NCBI RefSeq assembly: GCF_027580225.2
Contig: NC_073342.2
Span: 10,970,501-11,034,500 of the forward strand
Length of the DNA: 64,000 nucleotides
Source of the DNA: Misgurnus anguillicaudatus
Lineage: Eukaryota > Chordata > Actinopteri > Cypriniformes > Cobitidae
Direction of reading: 5' to 3'
The position numbers were made by a program, and so were the translations under genes. Shown here one piece after another: positions 11,686-24,275 of the stretch. The notes under the pieces were generated by a model. That model searched no databases and was not told the DNA's origin. It saw only the letters and a list, made by a program, of their open reading frames with translations. Within the stretch, counting starts at the first letter, position 1, and each line of letters begins with the position of its first letter.

Positions 11686-11916
11686 TTATAAACATCTATA
11701 GGTGTGACCCAAAACTGGCAGAGTGCTCCTTCTGTGCTCTTCTTTCTCTCTTCTGTGCTTCGCTTTCAATTTTTTCCCTTTAGCATCTTTTGATAAGAGG
11801 TACATCTCCAGAGGTTCGTCTCGGACTGTTTTCTTTTGTTTAGATTGGACCTTGTCACGGCTGGTGCTGGATGATCCTGAAGACGTGCTTGCTGGGGCCT
11901 CCTCACTTTTGCTCAC
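11686..11916 (-). CDS. Unidentified minus-strand open frame, possible exon or transposon remnant
   Basis: A 76-codon frame on the minus strand contains a Ser/Thr-rich stretch (EEAPASTSSGSSSTSR) followed by a Lys/Arg-rich stretch (DAKGKKLKAKHRREKEEHRR). It has no ATG at its open end, which starts at a GTG, so it would have to be an exon or a fragment. The basic, low-complexity composition is seen in tails of MADF/Myb-like transposon proteins, but no domain is visible. I do not assign a function. Confidence 0.25.
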   Translation of the reverse strand: MSKSEEAPASTSSGSSSTSRDKVQSKQKKTVRDEPLEMYLLSKDAKGKKLKAKHRREKEEHRRSTLPVLGHTYRCL

Positions 11917-12699
11917 ATAATTTTAGCAGAAATATTGCTGTGAACACTGTAAAGATAAATTTAGTTTTCATCAGAAACAATCTTTCACACTGAGGGCCAT
12001 GCCACGATATCCATGAGGTCAATATTTGATTACAAATGTAATTTAGATTCATGGTATTTTATCTGGCTGAACAAATGCAGCAGATGTTACCTACACAAAT
12101 TAACCTCCTAAAACCCCACCTTTGGTTTGGCTTACATTTTAGATTTCTCCAAGCTATTTGGGGTTAGGAAGCAGCAATGACTATAATAACCAAATATTTT
12201 TCTTTGAACATGAAGCAGTGTAATTGTCCACGTTTGTGAAATACTATGGTGCAAACAACAAAACATGTGATATCACAGTGTACAGGGAACATGCCATGGT
12301 ATGAAGTGTTCAATGTCAGTGCATTACATATCGTAATGTAATGCACCAATAATCATTTTTTATTACTTGCACAGTTATAATGTAGATTTGCACTACTGGT
12401 CTGTTCAATACACTACTGGACTGTCTATTTCATACTCCCTGTTCATTTGCACTGCTGGACTACTTGAATTGCATCGTTTGCACCCCTGTGTAATGAATAT
12501 TAGAATAACTATTCACAATAACTTAAGCCATTGCACTCTTAACTGACTAGTTACAATCCAAATTCATTCATGCACTACTTAAATATTAATTTCACTACTG
12601 TTCTGTTTAGTTTATTATGTACACATCCATTTGTACATTTCTGTATATTATGTTCATACAGGTAGTATTATGTTCATAGTACCACCCATAGTACGTTTG

Positions 12700-14890
12700 T
12701 CACCAGGTGACTATGTAGGGCAGGAACAAAAAGTGGCGGAGAAGGGTTCCGCTTGGGTATGGTTTCCACCCGGACCCGATTTTAAAGGCACCATTGTTTT
12801 CCTGGTCTCCCTGACAACAAAAATCATGAGAAATGAGCAACAGGTGTGGCGAATCAGTGGAGTAACCCGCGATTGGAAGAGGGAGTGAAGACAAGCACAT
12901 AAAGAGGTCCAAGAAGCACAAAGGAGGGAGAGTTGTTTTCGGGCGGGAGTCCCTTTATGCCTTGGGCAAACGTAACCACACGCTCCATCCCTGGAGGAGC
13001 CGAAAGGGCGCCGTTGATCCGCGAATCACTTATGGTGTAAGGAAAGAGTGCGGCTGCCAGAAGAGGCGAAAAGGACGGGGCTGTGGAAATTAAAGGGACA
13101 CCACACCGTGTGCTTGTTGTGTACTTTGTGTACGCTGTGTTGCTGCTTTGCAGATGGACTACGCTGGTCTGATCATTCCCCTGGGGAAGAGAGAAAAGGA
13201 AAGTCAGCTGAGCGAAGGAATACTGGGTGATTTCACTTGTGAGTGAGCGGATACAGAGCTATTGAGTTTGCAGATACAGGAAACTATTGACAACGAAGAG
13301 TGAGTAACAGTCGTAGTATTTTTCTGTGTAAGACTTGGAAGAGGAGTTGCTTGGTGTGTGTTTTTCTTGTGTTTGAGGTCCCTGGCCCCACTGGAGAGGG
13401 AAGCGTGGGCGAGCCGCGGGTTGACCGGAAACACGGACGAGACATTTGGTAAGAAGCGCCGTTTACTAATAGAGCAGTGGCCCTGCGGGAAAAAGAAGCG
13501 TGGGCGAGCCAGAGGAGTGATAAACAACACGCCGGGGCTGTGAATAACATACATCTTACTCTCATCGGTGGCCTACCTATCGCCCAACTATCCTCTCGAG
13601 GGAGTCGAAGCAAAGTGGCTAGGTCGATTAAGAATCACGTGAAGTGTGTACAAGAGTGCTGTGGGTAAGTTTCACTTCTTAATGGTGTTTACGCTATGCT
13701 TGCTGTGTGTATGCTGTGCTTGTAGCGACCAAACTGCCCAGCCTCGGACGAGTCGCGAGATGACGACATCTGTTGTGGCCTGAGGCCTACGGAGAGAGAG
13801 GAAAACCAAGTCTTTGGCCCCGGGTGTGTCAACGAAAGCTTCACTCCTCTAAAGAGCAGACAGTGGTGAAGCCCAGTGGTGGACAGGAGTGAATATTGTA
13901 TGAAGTGCACCGTGCGGATTGAGGATCATAGCTGTGTATACTGACCTTTCCAACAGAAGCTCGTGGTGTGCGGAGCCTCGACGAAAGTTCGCCCCAACTC
14001 GTGACCCCGGTCGTGGAAGCAGGAGGGGGAGTTCTGGGAAGCGTTCGGCTCCGTGCCACTGGATCCATCAGTCCCTACGACGCCCGGAAAGCTTGAGTGG
14101 ACGGGTGAAGGAATACGGTGCACCAACGCTGTAGCGAAAGTCCACTGTCTGTGAGTGAGTGTGAAGAGCCCCTGTGTTGTGAGTAACCTATCCTGTGTAG
14201 TGATTTTTGACCTGTTCTTATAGCAATTACTTACCTGTGTCCCAACGAATGCTCTGTGTGAATGAAGATCCCCAGTGCTGTGAGTAACTTATATTGTGGA
14301 GTGATATTGACCTGTGCTTATAGAAATCACTTACCTGCGCCCCAGCGAATACTCTGTGTGAACGAAGATCCCCAGTGCTGTGAGTAACTTATATTGTGGA
14401 GTGATATTGACCTGTGCTTATAGAAATCACTTACCTGTGCCCCAGCGAATGCTCTGTGTGAACGAAGAGCCCCCAGTACTGTGAGTTGTCTCCCTGAACG
14501 TCCCACTAACGATTCTCTGCTTCTAGGATCTGAAGAGCAACGTACCTAAGGCACTGGAGAGAGAGAGAGAAAACGGAGAGTTAGAGAAGTAGTGACCCGT
14601 AGCGAAGTACAGTTGAATAACTCTTTGTTTGATTCTGTTTCCAGGAAGAAGTGGAGCGCGCCACGGGTTCTAGGACCAGAGTCTCAAAGGAGCCCCTGTC
14701 CCCAGTCCTTGTCACAAGTGGCCCTGTAGGCGAGAAGAAGCCACATTAGTTTTAAATTGCCTTTTTCCCCTTTCCCCTTTTTTCCTTTTTAAATATTTAA
14801 ATAAAGTTTATTTTAAACGTAGTTTACTCGTCTGTCTGGTCATTGGGGTGGTCTTGGGAAACTCCTCGAGGTGGAAGAGTTGAGAGGGGC
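12700..14890 (+). repeat. Unclassified 2.2 kb repeat, possibly a solo LTR or retroelement leader
   Basis: This non-coding block is more GC-rich than its surroundings. It ends in a U-rich tract, AATAAA at about 14800-14806 and 'cgtagtttactcgtctgtctgg', an arrangement seen in LTR R/U5 regions. It contains a three-unit tandem repeat (14165-14480). I could not find matching TG...CA ends or a target duplication, so the LTR reading is tentative. Confidence 0.35.
14165..14480 (+). repeat. Tandem repeat, three units of about 100 bp
   Basis: 'CCCAGTGCTGTGAGTAAC' and its surroundings recur at 14271 and 14371, with diverged versions at about 14169 and 14472. Each unit also carries 'cttacctgtgccccagcgaa' and 'ctctgtgtgaa'. 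The period is 100 bp. Units two and three are nearly identical, the first is more diverged. No coding content. Confidence 0.85.
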
Positions 14891-15707
14891 GTGACCTTTT
14901 AGCATATTTTAGTTAAACTTTTCTTAACTTTCTCGCGTCGCTGGACATGCCCATATGGTCGCCAATGGTCACTTTCGCTCGTGCCGCCAGAAGTTGCCAG
15001 GTTTCCATTGAAATGAATGAGATCGCTTCGCTCTGCTACTGCTGGTCGCTGGCTGTCTGAATGGGGCGTCAGATGTTGGCAAAAGGTCTGATGTTTTTCG
15101 TACACTTTTCTGGAAACCCTGTGAGAATGTCAAAGTCATCTTTGATTGGTTGAAATAAACCGGATTTCCAGGAGACGTGTCGCGATTAGTGTCAGTCCCT
15201 GGAAAACAAAGCTCTGACGTTCCATTGAGGAAGAGAACAGTCGTGTTCACGTGGATACTAATGACCAGTTATCATGATCAGCTAAACATTGGATTCTCAA
15301 AAATATGCAAAGTTCGCAGCATAGACTCTCTAAAAGACATCCAAGAGTTTTGCTTGAGGCAGTAAGTGGAGTCAAAAAGTTTAGTTTTCCTGAATTTCTT
15401 GTAGGTGTAACAAAGTGGAGAGATATGCTTTAAACAGACGTTTATTGTCGTGATAAAGTGCACAACGTTGTTCTATGGTGAGTAATGTTGTTTATTTAGA
15501 TGCTATTCGGTTGGCTGGTTATTTCAATAACTTACTTGTTGCCAGCCTGCTCGTTGTTGTGGGGAGTCCAAAACGTGACGCTAGACGAAACAGACTGTGA
15601 TTGGATGTTTGACATGTCAGTCAAACAGCTTGTTGACGGGCTTTGTCCAGAAAAAGCAGCAAAAAACACCAGACCTTCAGTATTGAAGGTCTGGCTATGC
15701 GAGACTA
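14890..15707 (+). repeat. Probable end of another DNA transposon
   Basis: The right part ends in a small hairpin, CCAGACCTTCAGTATTGAAGGTCTGG (about 15670-15695), followed by 'ctatgcgagacta', which resembles the terminal motif of ISL2EU-type elements in fish. The open frame at 15177-15365 has no recognisable domain. The left end was not found. Confidence 0.3.
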
Positions 15708-16441
15708 CCCACCACCCGTCTCCAACTCACTTCGCTCTCAAATACTTTCAGGTACGGATATGGACCTGGCGTCTCTCCTTTCTCTTTTTCCAAAAAAAAG
15801 ACAGCCATCGCTCTCTGGACTGTGGCGCTTTCTCCGTCGTTCTTAAAGACTCGCCCTCCAACTCCAACCGTATCCTTTCCTTTGCAGAATTCGTCATAGC
15901 ATTTAATAAATATACCGAAGTAATTTGTTCAGTTTTTCCAAACAGGCGTAAAGAACTCAATGACTACCTTGCCATTATTTCAGATTTTTCACTGTCATTC
16001 GGCGGCTGTCATTTTTACACTTACCACAATTTATTTTCTGCAAAATGCGCCACTAGAGTCACTCACTGGAACCAGTGCCCTTACTGGGGAGCACTGGACT
16101 TCGATCTATATAATAGAGTTTTTCTCGGCTGCCGCAACATCTCTTGTGCCATCTGTAGATCTCTCGATCACCAGTCTAACTCTTGTCCGTCAGTAAAAAA
16201 TACCACCAGCCCCCGAGTACCTCCTGACTCCGTTAAATCCACTTCATACGCGCCTCAGTCCAGATTCGATCGCCCAGTTCCTGCAAATAACCAAAGCCGT
16301 TTCTCTGCATCCACCAGCCAGGTCTGCAATAATTTTAATGATTTTCGCTGTAGCAGGCAAAGATGCCGCTATTTGCATGTGTGTAATTTTTGCGGCAGTG
16401 CGCATGCCCGCCCTGTTTGCCCAGTTTTCAAATCCTTTTAA
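15643..16441 (+). pseudogene. DIRS-type gag remnant with zinc-finger tail, frameshifted
   Basis: The N-terminal part (DYPPPVSNSLRSQILSGTDMDLASLL, about 15700-15780) reads in one frame. The remainder, from about 15800, reads in another. The break falls at or near the run of eight As at about 15791-15798. The second part has the features of DIRS-order gag proteins: a conserved core (FAEFVIAFNKYTEV, GGCHFYTYHNLFSAKCA, WGALDFDLYNRVF) and a C-terminal cysteine/histidine array (CSRQRCRYLHVCNFCGSAHARPVC). Gag packages the element RNA. The stop is at about 16441. Confidence 0.55.
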
Positions 16442-16587
16442 AAAAACAATAAAAATCTTAAAAATATATATCTTCTCCCATCAATGTCTCTGTTCTTGCA
16501 GATGATCTACAATATCACCCCAATAAACAATTCACCAATTTCCTTCCCTCAGGTTTACAGCAATGTTTTGACCCCGGTCTTGAAACC

Positions 16588-17528
16588 ATGCCCGACACAA
16601 CATTCATCTGTAATAATTTGCAATCTGCCCGGTCAGATACTGACTCCGTAGACTCCCTCCTACAAAAAGAAGTAGAATCTAAATGTATGATCGTCCCTTT
16701 CAATTTCCCCTATTCCTCACCTATCGCAATAACCCCATTGACACATCAACGAGGAAATTCTCCAGAAAATCGCATTATTAACGACCTTTCAGCCCCCCGC
16801 GAATGCTTCGTTCCTAGCGTGAATAGCTTAATTCCTCTATCGGAATTTTCACTGCATTACCACGACGTAGACCAAGCCATCAGTCTAATTAAATCTGCCG
16901 GTCCCGGCGCTTGGTTAGCAAAAATCGACATCACTTCAGCCTTCAAGGTCATGCCAATAAACCCCGACTTTTGGCATCTCTTTGGTGTGCTCTGGCGGGA
17001 GAAATATTATTTCGCCGTTCGTTTGACTTTCGGTTGCAAAAGTAGCCCCAAAATTTTTGACACACTGTCGGAAGCGTTGTGCTGGATCCTAGCGAACAAT
17101 TACGACATCCCTTATCTCATTTACCTACTAGACGACTTCCTCATAGTCTCCCCAAAATCCGCTTCCTCGAAATTACCCTTGACTCCGTCAAATGTCAAGC
17201 CTCGCTGCCTCAAGACAAAATCGTCAGAATAATTAATGTAATTCAAAACCTCACCTCCGCGCAGCACATTTCCAAACATGACCTTCTTTGCTTACTAGGG
17301 TATCTCAACTTTGCTATGAGAATCGTGCCCCAAGGCCGCCCCTTTATCTCTCATCTCCTATCTCTAGCATCTTCCGTCCCAGGCTTAAATGACCTAGTCA
17401 TTTTAAACTCAGCATGTAAAGCAGACTTAAACCTCTGGCTCGCTTTCCTTAAACAATGGAACGGGCTTACCTTTTTCTACGATAATATTGCGCTATCATC
17501 TCATTCTCTCAAAGCAAACTGTATGTGA
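16588..17528 (+). pseudogene. DIRS-type reverse transcriptase and start of RNase H, truncated
   Basis: The RT reads in one frame to about 17160 (ENRIINDLSAPRE, WLAKIDITSAFKVMPI, VRLTFGCKSSPKIFD and the catalytic box YLLDDFLIVSP). It continues in the next frame at about 17160-17528 with the DIRS-typical ISKHDLLCLLGYLNFAMRI and NLWLAFLKQWNG segments. A frame change therefore lies near 17160, and the sequence is cut at about 17528 by unrelated DNA. RT copies the element RNA into DNA. The LLDD box and overall pattern fit the DIRS/Ngaro side, not gypsy or LINE. Confidence 0.65.
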
Positions 17529-19005
17529 AACACCACATTCTACATACACAAACAATCTAAAACTGATCTTATTTGTTTTTCATTGAAATATCTTATTGCA
17601 AGTGGTTACAATGGTCTCACTCTTATAACAACAGAATTCAATGTTAAAGTGTTAGCAAACTTCACTCAATGTTGATAGACACTTCCCATCTTATGAACCA
17701 ATCACCTCTGTATGCAAATTAAGGACAGCCCTGAGTTTTACAATAACCAATCAGTACCAAATTCCTATATGCTTTGTTCTCTGGTTATTTAAGGAGATGT
17801 GTAAAAGAATCAGGTGGGACTTTCTATATCTAGAAATGCCCCACCATGATGCTGTATCTTTGATATAGTATCATGTATTTCATTTTACTTTGAGGAATCT
17901 GTAAACAGATCTTCATCAGTTGCCAGGTATGCAGTATTCTCATTTGATTCTTCGTGTTTAATTGGATTGTGAATTGACTTTGAATTATGACCTTTCTTTA
18001 TGTGCTTGGACACTGGATGCGCAACAGCGCGTTTACAATGCGGATAACGCTTAATGGACGCATTTCTCGAGCCGCGCCTGTCTGTTTACCTTAAATATAA
18101 CATAAAAAGATATATTATATGATACATAAATATATATTATGATTGATTTTGATTTTTTGACCTTATACAAGCAATAATCAAGTGGAGCAGATTCTTTTGA
18201 GTGATTATAAAGAATATGGCATGCAGCTGCCTCAAAGTTAGAAAACATTAAAAAACTTCGATGCAAAGTCGACTTTACATCAACAATAATATTTAGGAAA
18301 ATCAACAATTATGATTTTGTGATGAATGTGCTCTCGTGGCATGCGATTTTACTTGATTTGTTTTTTTGCAGCTAAAATAGCCGGTAAACTAAAGATTTAA
18401 CGGATTTGAAATGCACAAAAGAAATAGTAAGATTCGCTGTATAGCTAGCAGCCACCTATAACTCCTCCAACCAAACTCTTTTTTATATAGTTTCTTAAGC
18501 CTGTAATAGTTCGAAGCTGATGTTCCTTTGGAAAAAATATTAATCTAACAACCATCAGTGTAATAATGTCTAATTATGTTTCATTCTTTAAATAAAAAAT
18601 GCCTAATTTAACACGGAGTGTACTTCAACTTTTTTTTACAGATATTTAGTTATATAGACTGAAATCCACACAAGCTTTTATCACAGTGATGGCCCCTAGC
18701 GGAGTCAAGTGGGATAAGATATAGCTAAGAGTCCTCCAGACCAACCTTCCGAACGAACGACTTACAGAAGTGATACGTAACTAAGAACGTTTCGGGAAAC
18801 ACGTATTAACGATAAGGTACAGCTTAAGGTACAACTTAAGAATGACGTAGAGCTAAGAAGGTTTCGGGGAACGCAGCCCTGATTTATATTCACTTTATCT
18901 TTGGAGTCAGATAATAATACCAAAATTGCGTAATGCCAAAACGTCATCTGCAAGCGCCGGAAAAGACAGAACGCACTAGAATCCTTCACCATTCCGTTGG
19001 CTACC
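17529..19005. repeat. Non-coding insertion splitting the DIRS RNase H region
   Basis: The DIRS open frame stops at 17528 and homologous RNase H sequence resumes near 19040. The 1.5 kb between has no coding content. It includes a CCAAT-like and TATA-like stretch near 17755-17800 and, at about 18700-18870, tandem 'cttaagaacg..tttcggg' motifs of a common fish repeat. No target duplication was found. Confidence 0.45.
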
Positions 19006-19009
19006 GCCA

Positions 19010-19330
19010 TTGGGCCTACGGATGGATGGGGATTATATATTTGTTCCCCTTACAGAATTAAAATCGATTGTCATTGCAGCCATTCTGTGGGGTAGAGAAT
19101 GGACCTCAAAAAACATAACATTTCATTGTGACAATTCTCCCGTAGTTTTTTCCATTAACAAAGGCAGGTCAAACTCCTGCCTTTTCTCGGACACTTAATT
19201 TGGTCTTCCATCTGCAACCAGTTTAGTATTAAAGCACCACACGTGCCAGGTTTCAAAAATCAAATCACTGACTCACTTTCCCATTTTGCCTTTCAGAAAT
19301 TCAAGACATTGGTTCCTCAAGCAGAATAAT
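19010..19330 (+). pseudogene. DIRS RNase H fragment
   Basis: The frame at 19010-19198 contains VPLTELKSIVIAAILWGREW and FHCDNSPVVFSINKGRS, matching the ELxxIVxAxxLWG and CDNxxVVxxINKGRS pattern of DIRS-type RNase H. It continues after a frame change with VPGFKNQITDSLSHFAFQKF (about 19240-19300), the C-terminal end of the domain. The tyrosine recombinase expected next is not readable, so this copy is dead. Confidence 0.55.
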
Positions 19331-20159
19331 AAAATTTCTTGCAGCGTTATTCTGTATAAATCGCTCACTGCCGCAGCAGTGATTTTAATACGCTCACACA
19401 ATCACAGTAGTGTTTTCTCCCTTGCTTCCGCAAGAGCTCCAGGTTGTGCGCTTCTCATTATCTCCTTCAGGAGTTACAAGCCAATTAATAATAACTATCT
19501 CATCTTAAAATAGCATCACTTAAGGGAAGAGACAGTTAAATAATTTTACAGATCTTTGGGGGAAAGGTTTAAGCAAGTATCCACTTAGCTTGTCGTCCTC
19601 ATATTATATACATATACATTCTTTTTGGGGGGTTCTGAACTTGTGGCTCGAGTCTAGCCTTTGGTTCGAGCTCCCTCTGAGGACAGCAAGCCAAATTTTA
19701 TTTTACCACCATTCAATAGACTGAATGTGCAGGCGAACCAGTGAATGGCATTTAACAATGGGATGTGGATTAATCTCCTAGAAATTTACTAAAACAAATG
19801 TGCTATAAAGAGGATATATCAGTTATTGACCAATTGGCATCAAGAACCATACCTATCCATGAATATGCCTTAATAGTTTCATAATCCTTTTGTCTGTTCT
19901 ATCAAATGAATATTTAGAGGTACAGTAGACGTGTCTGCAGAGAGTTTAAATATAAATTGACCTTAAATATCAAATGTATCACAACTGTTGGATTTATTTT
20001 GTGGTGATTGAAGACATTTTTGACAATCATCCGAATGGCTCCTTGATGCAACTTATAAGACGAAAATGTGTTATTTTAAACCTAAGTTTGTGTTGTATTT
20101 ATATGTTTCTTTTCATTACAGTATAATTTAAAATAAGATTGTTTGTGTATTTGTTACAG

Positions 20160-20864
20160 GTGACACTCAGAAGCTCTCAGATCTGAGGATTGTGTTAATG
20201 GGGTATAAATATGCTGGTAAGAGTTCATCAGGAAACATCATCCTGAACAGAGAGGAGTTTGACTTGAAGACATCTGCTCAGTGTGTGAAGAGACAGAGAG
20301 AAGTAGCAGACAGACACATCACTGTGATTGAAGCTCCTGGATGGTGGATTGATGAACCTGTAGAGAAGAGCACTGAGTTACTGAAAGAAGAGATTTTACT
20401 CAGTGTGTCTCTGTGTCCTCCAGGACCTCACATTGTTCTTCTGGTTATACGTGTGGACACCAGATTTAAAGATGTTGAGAGAAAAGTATTACAGGGTTAT
20501 GTTGATCTTCTGGGTGAGAGAGTCTGGAGTCACACTATAGTGCTCTTCACTCATGGAGACTTTCTAGGAGACACAACTATAGAGCAACACATTGAGAGTG
20601 AAGGTGAGGATCTCCAGTGGCTGGTGGAGAAATGTGGGAACAGATATCATCTTCTCAACAATAACAACAGAAGTGATGAGACTCAGATCAAAGATCTGCT
20701 GGAGAAGATAGAGGAGACAGTCACAGAAAACAAAGGCCGCCATTTTAAAATGGACAAAAATATATTACAGGAGATGGAAGAGCAAAGGAGAGCAGAAGAA
20801 GAGAGAGCAGAAGAACGAATAAAGAGGATGAAGAAACAGAGAGAGATGATCAGATTACAGATGA
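20160..20864 (+). CDS. GIMAP-like exon 3: AIG1 GTPase domain 2
   Basis: This 705 bp phase 1-1 exon follows acceptor 'ttgttacag' and precedes a consensus donor GTAAGT. It is nearly identical to exon 2, with P-loop GYKYAGKSS, G3-like VIEAPGW, G4-like FTHGDFL, G5-like RYHLLNNNN and a charged coiled-coil tail ending in the same MIRLQM segment. Joined to exon 2 the split codon is Ser, and joined to exon 4 it is Asn. Without splicing it would stop three codons after the donor. No separate first exon was recognised upstream, and the intervening space is full of transposon. Confidence 0.85.
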
Positions 20865-21471
20865 GTAAGTAAAGTATCACAGTGACGATATAAACACTGA
20901 GTATATTCAGTAGTAAATTCATGAATGTAAAAGTTCCCATAAATAACTGCTGCAAACATGATTAACAATAAAGAAATTAAATAAGTCACAACAAAAAAAA
21001 AAACTATTTTCATCAGCTGTTGTTTGTAGAAGTGTTTGTAATAAATAGACTGAAAACATTTAGCACTACCAGACACAGAAAAATAAAAAAATCTTTCTTC
21101 AACAATCTCATGATTTTCAGGGTTTAAATGTGAAAATAGGAAATTTCTTGTACAGGTCATAAACAATAAAATACATGTAATTGTTTTAATTGTATACATT
21201 TTGTTTTAGTACAGAAACATTATTATTTAAAGTAATTTAATCAAAATCAATCCATTATCTATGTCCTATATGATGATGGTCCAAACTCAAGAATCCCTAA
21301 AATTGTCTGAAATACAATGTACTGGAAACATGTTGAAATGTTTAACAACAGTGAGATAAACCTCTACAGTAACTGCATGATTCTCCTCACTTTTCGTTTT
21401 TGTTTGTTTTGTATTCGTGCCGCGACAACACCAGGGCCCGTATGTATAAAACTTCTAAGAAATGCTCTTAA

Positions 21472-22837
21472 AGGATAATTCCGGTATTTAACACTTTGAG
21501 TGTCATTTCTGGTTTGTTTTGGATGAACTACAGTGATGGACACAGAAATTTTGACAATGGGTCGATTCTTGACTTTTCGACTCATTTAGAAGCATCTCTT
21601 GGCTGCTTCAAAATGGAAGTCAATGACCATGCACAAACATGTCATTAAAACAACACTTAACGTTCTTTTTCAAAACTGTACTACTCACCGAGTGGTTCGT
21701 GGTGTTCGTTGATGATTAAAAACAAATATATTGGCGCAATGTATGATTTCAATCCGTGTTATTTGCTATAGTGGAACTATTTTTTCAGATACCTCACAAC
21801 CGCGTATATACTTCCGCTCTATATTTGAGTCTGAAGCATGAATGAACGTAGTCCAACAAACTGTAATAAAACGGTAGCATACTTTCAAAATCAAGTTTAT
21901 TTTTAATACTTACACCATCCAATATGTTTTTTTCATCAGCAGAACAATAAAGAAGATATTTTGCAGAAACCCCGTTGCTCCGCCATGCAAGTTAACAGAT
22001 CCGCACACTTTAAGAGCTAAAGCATATATATCCAATACAACAGTAATCCCCCATAACTCCGTGTGACATATTGACGTCTTGTGAAGCAAATCAATCAGTT
22101 TTTGCAAGAAACTGAACGTTATTTACAACACTATTAGCGTAAATGCCAAAGCAGGAAGCGCGCTTTACGTTCAAGGCGATCTCTTCCACACTGGTGCCGT
22201 TTGGTGGCTGTTGGCTATGGATGTTGGTCTGTCTGCGCCACCTATAGAGCGGGAGCGTGATGCGCACTTCCTGCTTGGCAAAAGCTCTGCATTAACGCTG
22301 TAAAATATTTATATATATATTCGAATCTCAAAACTGAAAATCGAATGTCAACCCACGGAACTAATATTAGAATATTCTGGTCCAGCCCTACAAATATGGG
22401 AAAAAATTCTTCTGAGAGAAACCGAGCGAAAAAACTACAACCTCATGTAAACAAACAGGCCCTTTTCTGTTTCCCGGCGGCGGAGTGATATATCAGCGAG
22501 CAAACAGTCTTCCAAGAGAAGTCAATGGAATTTTACAAAATGCCAAATAAAACACGACAGAAACTGTATTTCGCTACACAACTTGTTTTTAATCATCATC
22601 AACGAACACCACGAACCACTCGGTGAGTAGCACAGTTTTGAAAATGAACGTTAAGTGTTGTTTTAATGACATGTTTGTGCATGGCCATTGACTTCCATTC
22701 TGAAGCAGTCAAGAGACGCTTCTAAACGAGTCAAAAACTCGACCCGACCCATTGTCAAAATGTATGTGTCCATCACTGTAGTTCATCCAAAACAAACCAG
22801 AAATGAGACTCAAAGTGTTAAATACCGGAATTATCCT
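21472..22837. mobile_element. Foldback element with TTAA target duplication
   Basis: AGGATAATTCCGGTATTTAA at the left is matched exactly by its reverse complement at the right, and the inverted arms extend about 255 bp. TTAA flanks both sides (21468-21471 and 22838-22841), the target used by piggyBac-type transposases. There is no coding potential, so it is non-autonomous. It is nested 39 bp inside the CAGGGCCCG element. Confidence 0.8.
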
Positions 22838-22841
22838 TTAA

Positions 22842-24267
22842 GAATAGTCTTAAGCTATGACTTAAGTGTCAAAAAATTCTTAGTAAGGAGTAGGACCAGT
22901 TTGAGAGTGGAGACATTTATAAAGAAGCTGAAAGCAACTTTCAGTAAAGTGAAAGACTCATTCTTAAGTGCTGACTTGAGTGCCGCAAACTGAGAACTAC
23001 AATGATTTCAACCTAAAATGGCCACCCTTAACCTCTGAATCAGCCAATAGAAAGCCGGCAATGTTATACAGTCACAGCAGCATGTGACACCATACATTCA
23101 TGAATCATGAAGACATTACAATTATATTAGTATTTTAATTTAAATTTGCTTCAAAAAATGTTTAACAATAATACAAATAAGCATTTTGCACCATTTTGAT
23201 TAAGTTTTTAACATGTTATAGACAAACAATGTTATTTAAAAAATTAAGATGATTAATCACATTATTTTAACTTCACTCACAAGCTGTTTATAAAGAAAAG
23301 ACTAAAGTTTGCAAACACTTAGATAAAAAATACTTGATGATCAAGCCTGAACAAGATGATCAAGTTAAGTTGGATTTCTCCACTTAAACACAATTGTAAT
23401 ATTTGCCATCTTTGTCACTTGGCTTACTCACTGCTAACATTGCTAACATTATGTTTTGGGTCAGGAACAGGGTTTTTATATCACTTTACATGTAATGATG
23501 TCACTGCATTCTTGTACTTCACATTTTTTATTGTAGATTTTGTTTACATTTTATGGTATTTTATTTACCTGTCATAAACTGTAAAATGTAAAAAGCGGCT
23601 CTACTTAAAAAACTTACTTAAATTGTTAACACCTAATATTTAAACATTTTTAACTTTAATTATTTCACTTAAACTGAGAAATTTAAGTTGAACAAAACAT
23701 TACATTTTAGGCAATATCAATAATTTGATCCAACTTGAACTTTTTACAGTGTATATTATTCAAATTTATATACATTATACCATTGCTGTCTTGATAATCC
23801 CATAAAAATTATTGGTACTGTGCAAGCACTTGAATGTGCTTTTTTATTATTATACATCTTATACTGTATATTATATTGTGTAATATAATATACATTGTAT
23901 AAAAACCCTATACTCTTTATATTTCATAATGTTATATTAATTCCTGTCTACTGTCTATATACTACGAACATGTATTTATTGTACATTTTCTGCTCTGCAA
24001 CAATTCAACAATAATTGTTTTCAAAAGTGCTATAGAAATACATTTGAATTAAAGTAATTCTAACACATTCTTTGTTGTAAAGTGCATGATCTCCCTCTCT
24101 CTGCTGCCCTCTTGTTACTCTTAACTAGGTTAAGAGACCTCTCCAACTCTCTTAAATAATTTAGGAGCTGAGACCTAGTCTTAACACTTTAGAGGCATTA
24201 TAAATCAAATGTATTCTTAAGTCTAGGAATAAAAGTAAAATGACGTCATTCTTAGAATTTTGACACA
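22842..24267. other. Interior of the CAGGGCCCG element, no gene seen
   Basis: This AT-rich sequence has no convincing coding frame. The frame at 23356-23577 is hydrophobic and low in complexity and has no domain. Around 24030-24050 a 'gtgctatagaaatacatttgaatta' stretch resembles the tail of a fish LINE. Confidence 0.4.
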
Positions 24268-24275
24268 CTTAAGAC

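Larger units (their letters stand above)
9960..19745 (+). mobile_element. Composite DIRS-type retrotransposon insertion, itself broken by other repeats
   Basis: The paralogous flank before exon 4 (about 27015-27036) runs from 'ggtaca' to 'aacaatggg' with only about 16 bp between. Here the same two points lie at about 9957 and 19755, so about 9.8 kb has been inserted. Recognisable pieces are a possible gag start (10098-10356), gag (15643-16441), RT (about 16588-17528) and RNase H (about 19040-19330), all in plus order. No tyrosine recombinase is readable at the right end. The blocks 10357-15640 and 17529-19005 are later insertions or unrelated repeats. Exact ends are uncertain. Confidence 0.55.

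Noticed and set aside
18700..18880. Tandem 'cttaagaacgtttcggg' motifs as a regulatory array
   Set aside because: The motif is a common interspersed fish repeat, and there is no gene nearby that it could serve.
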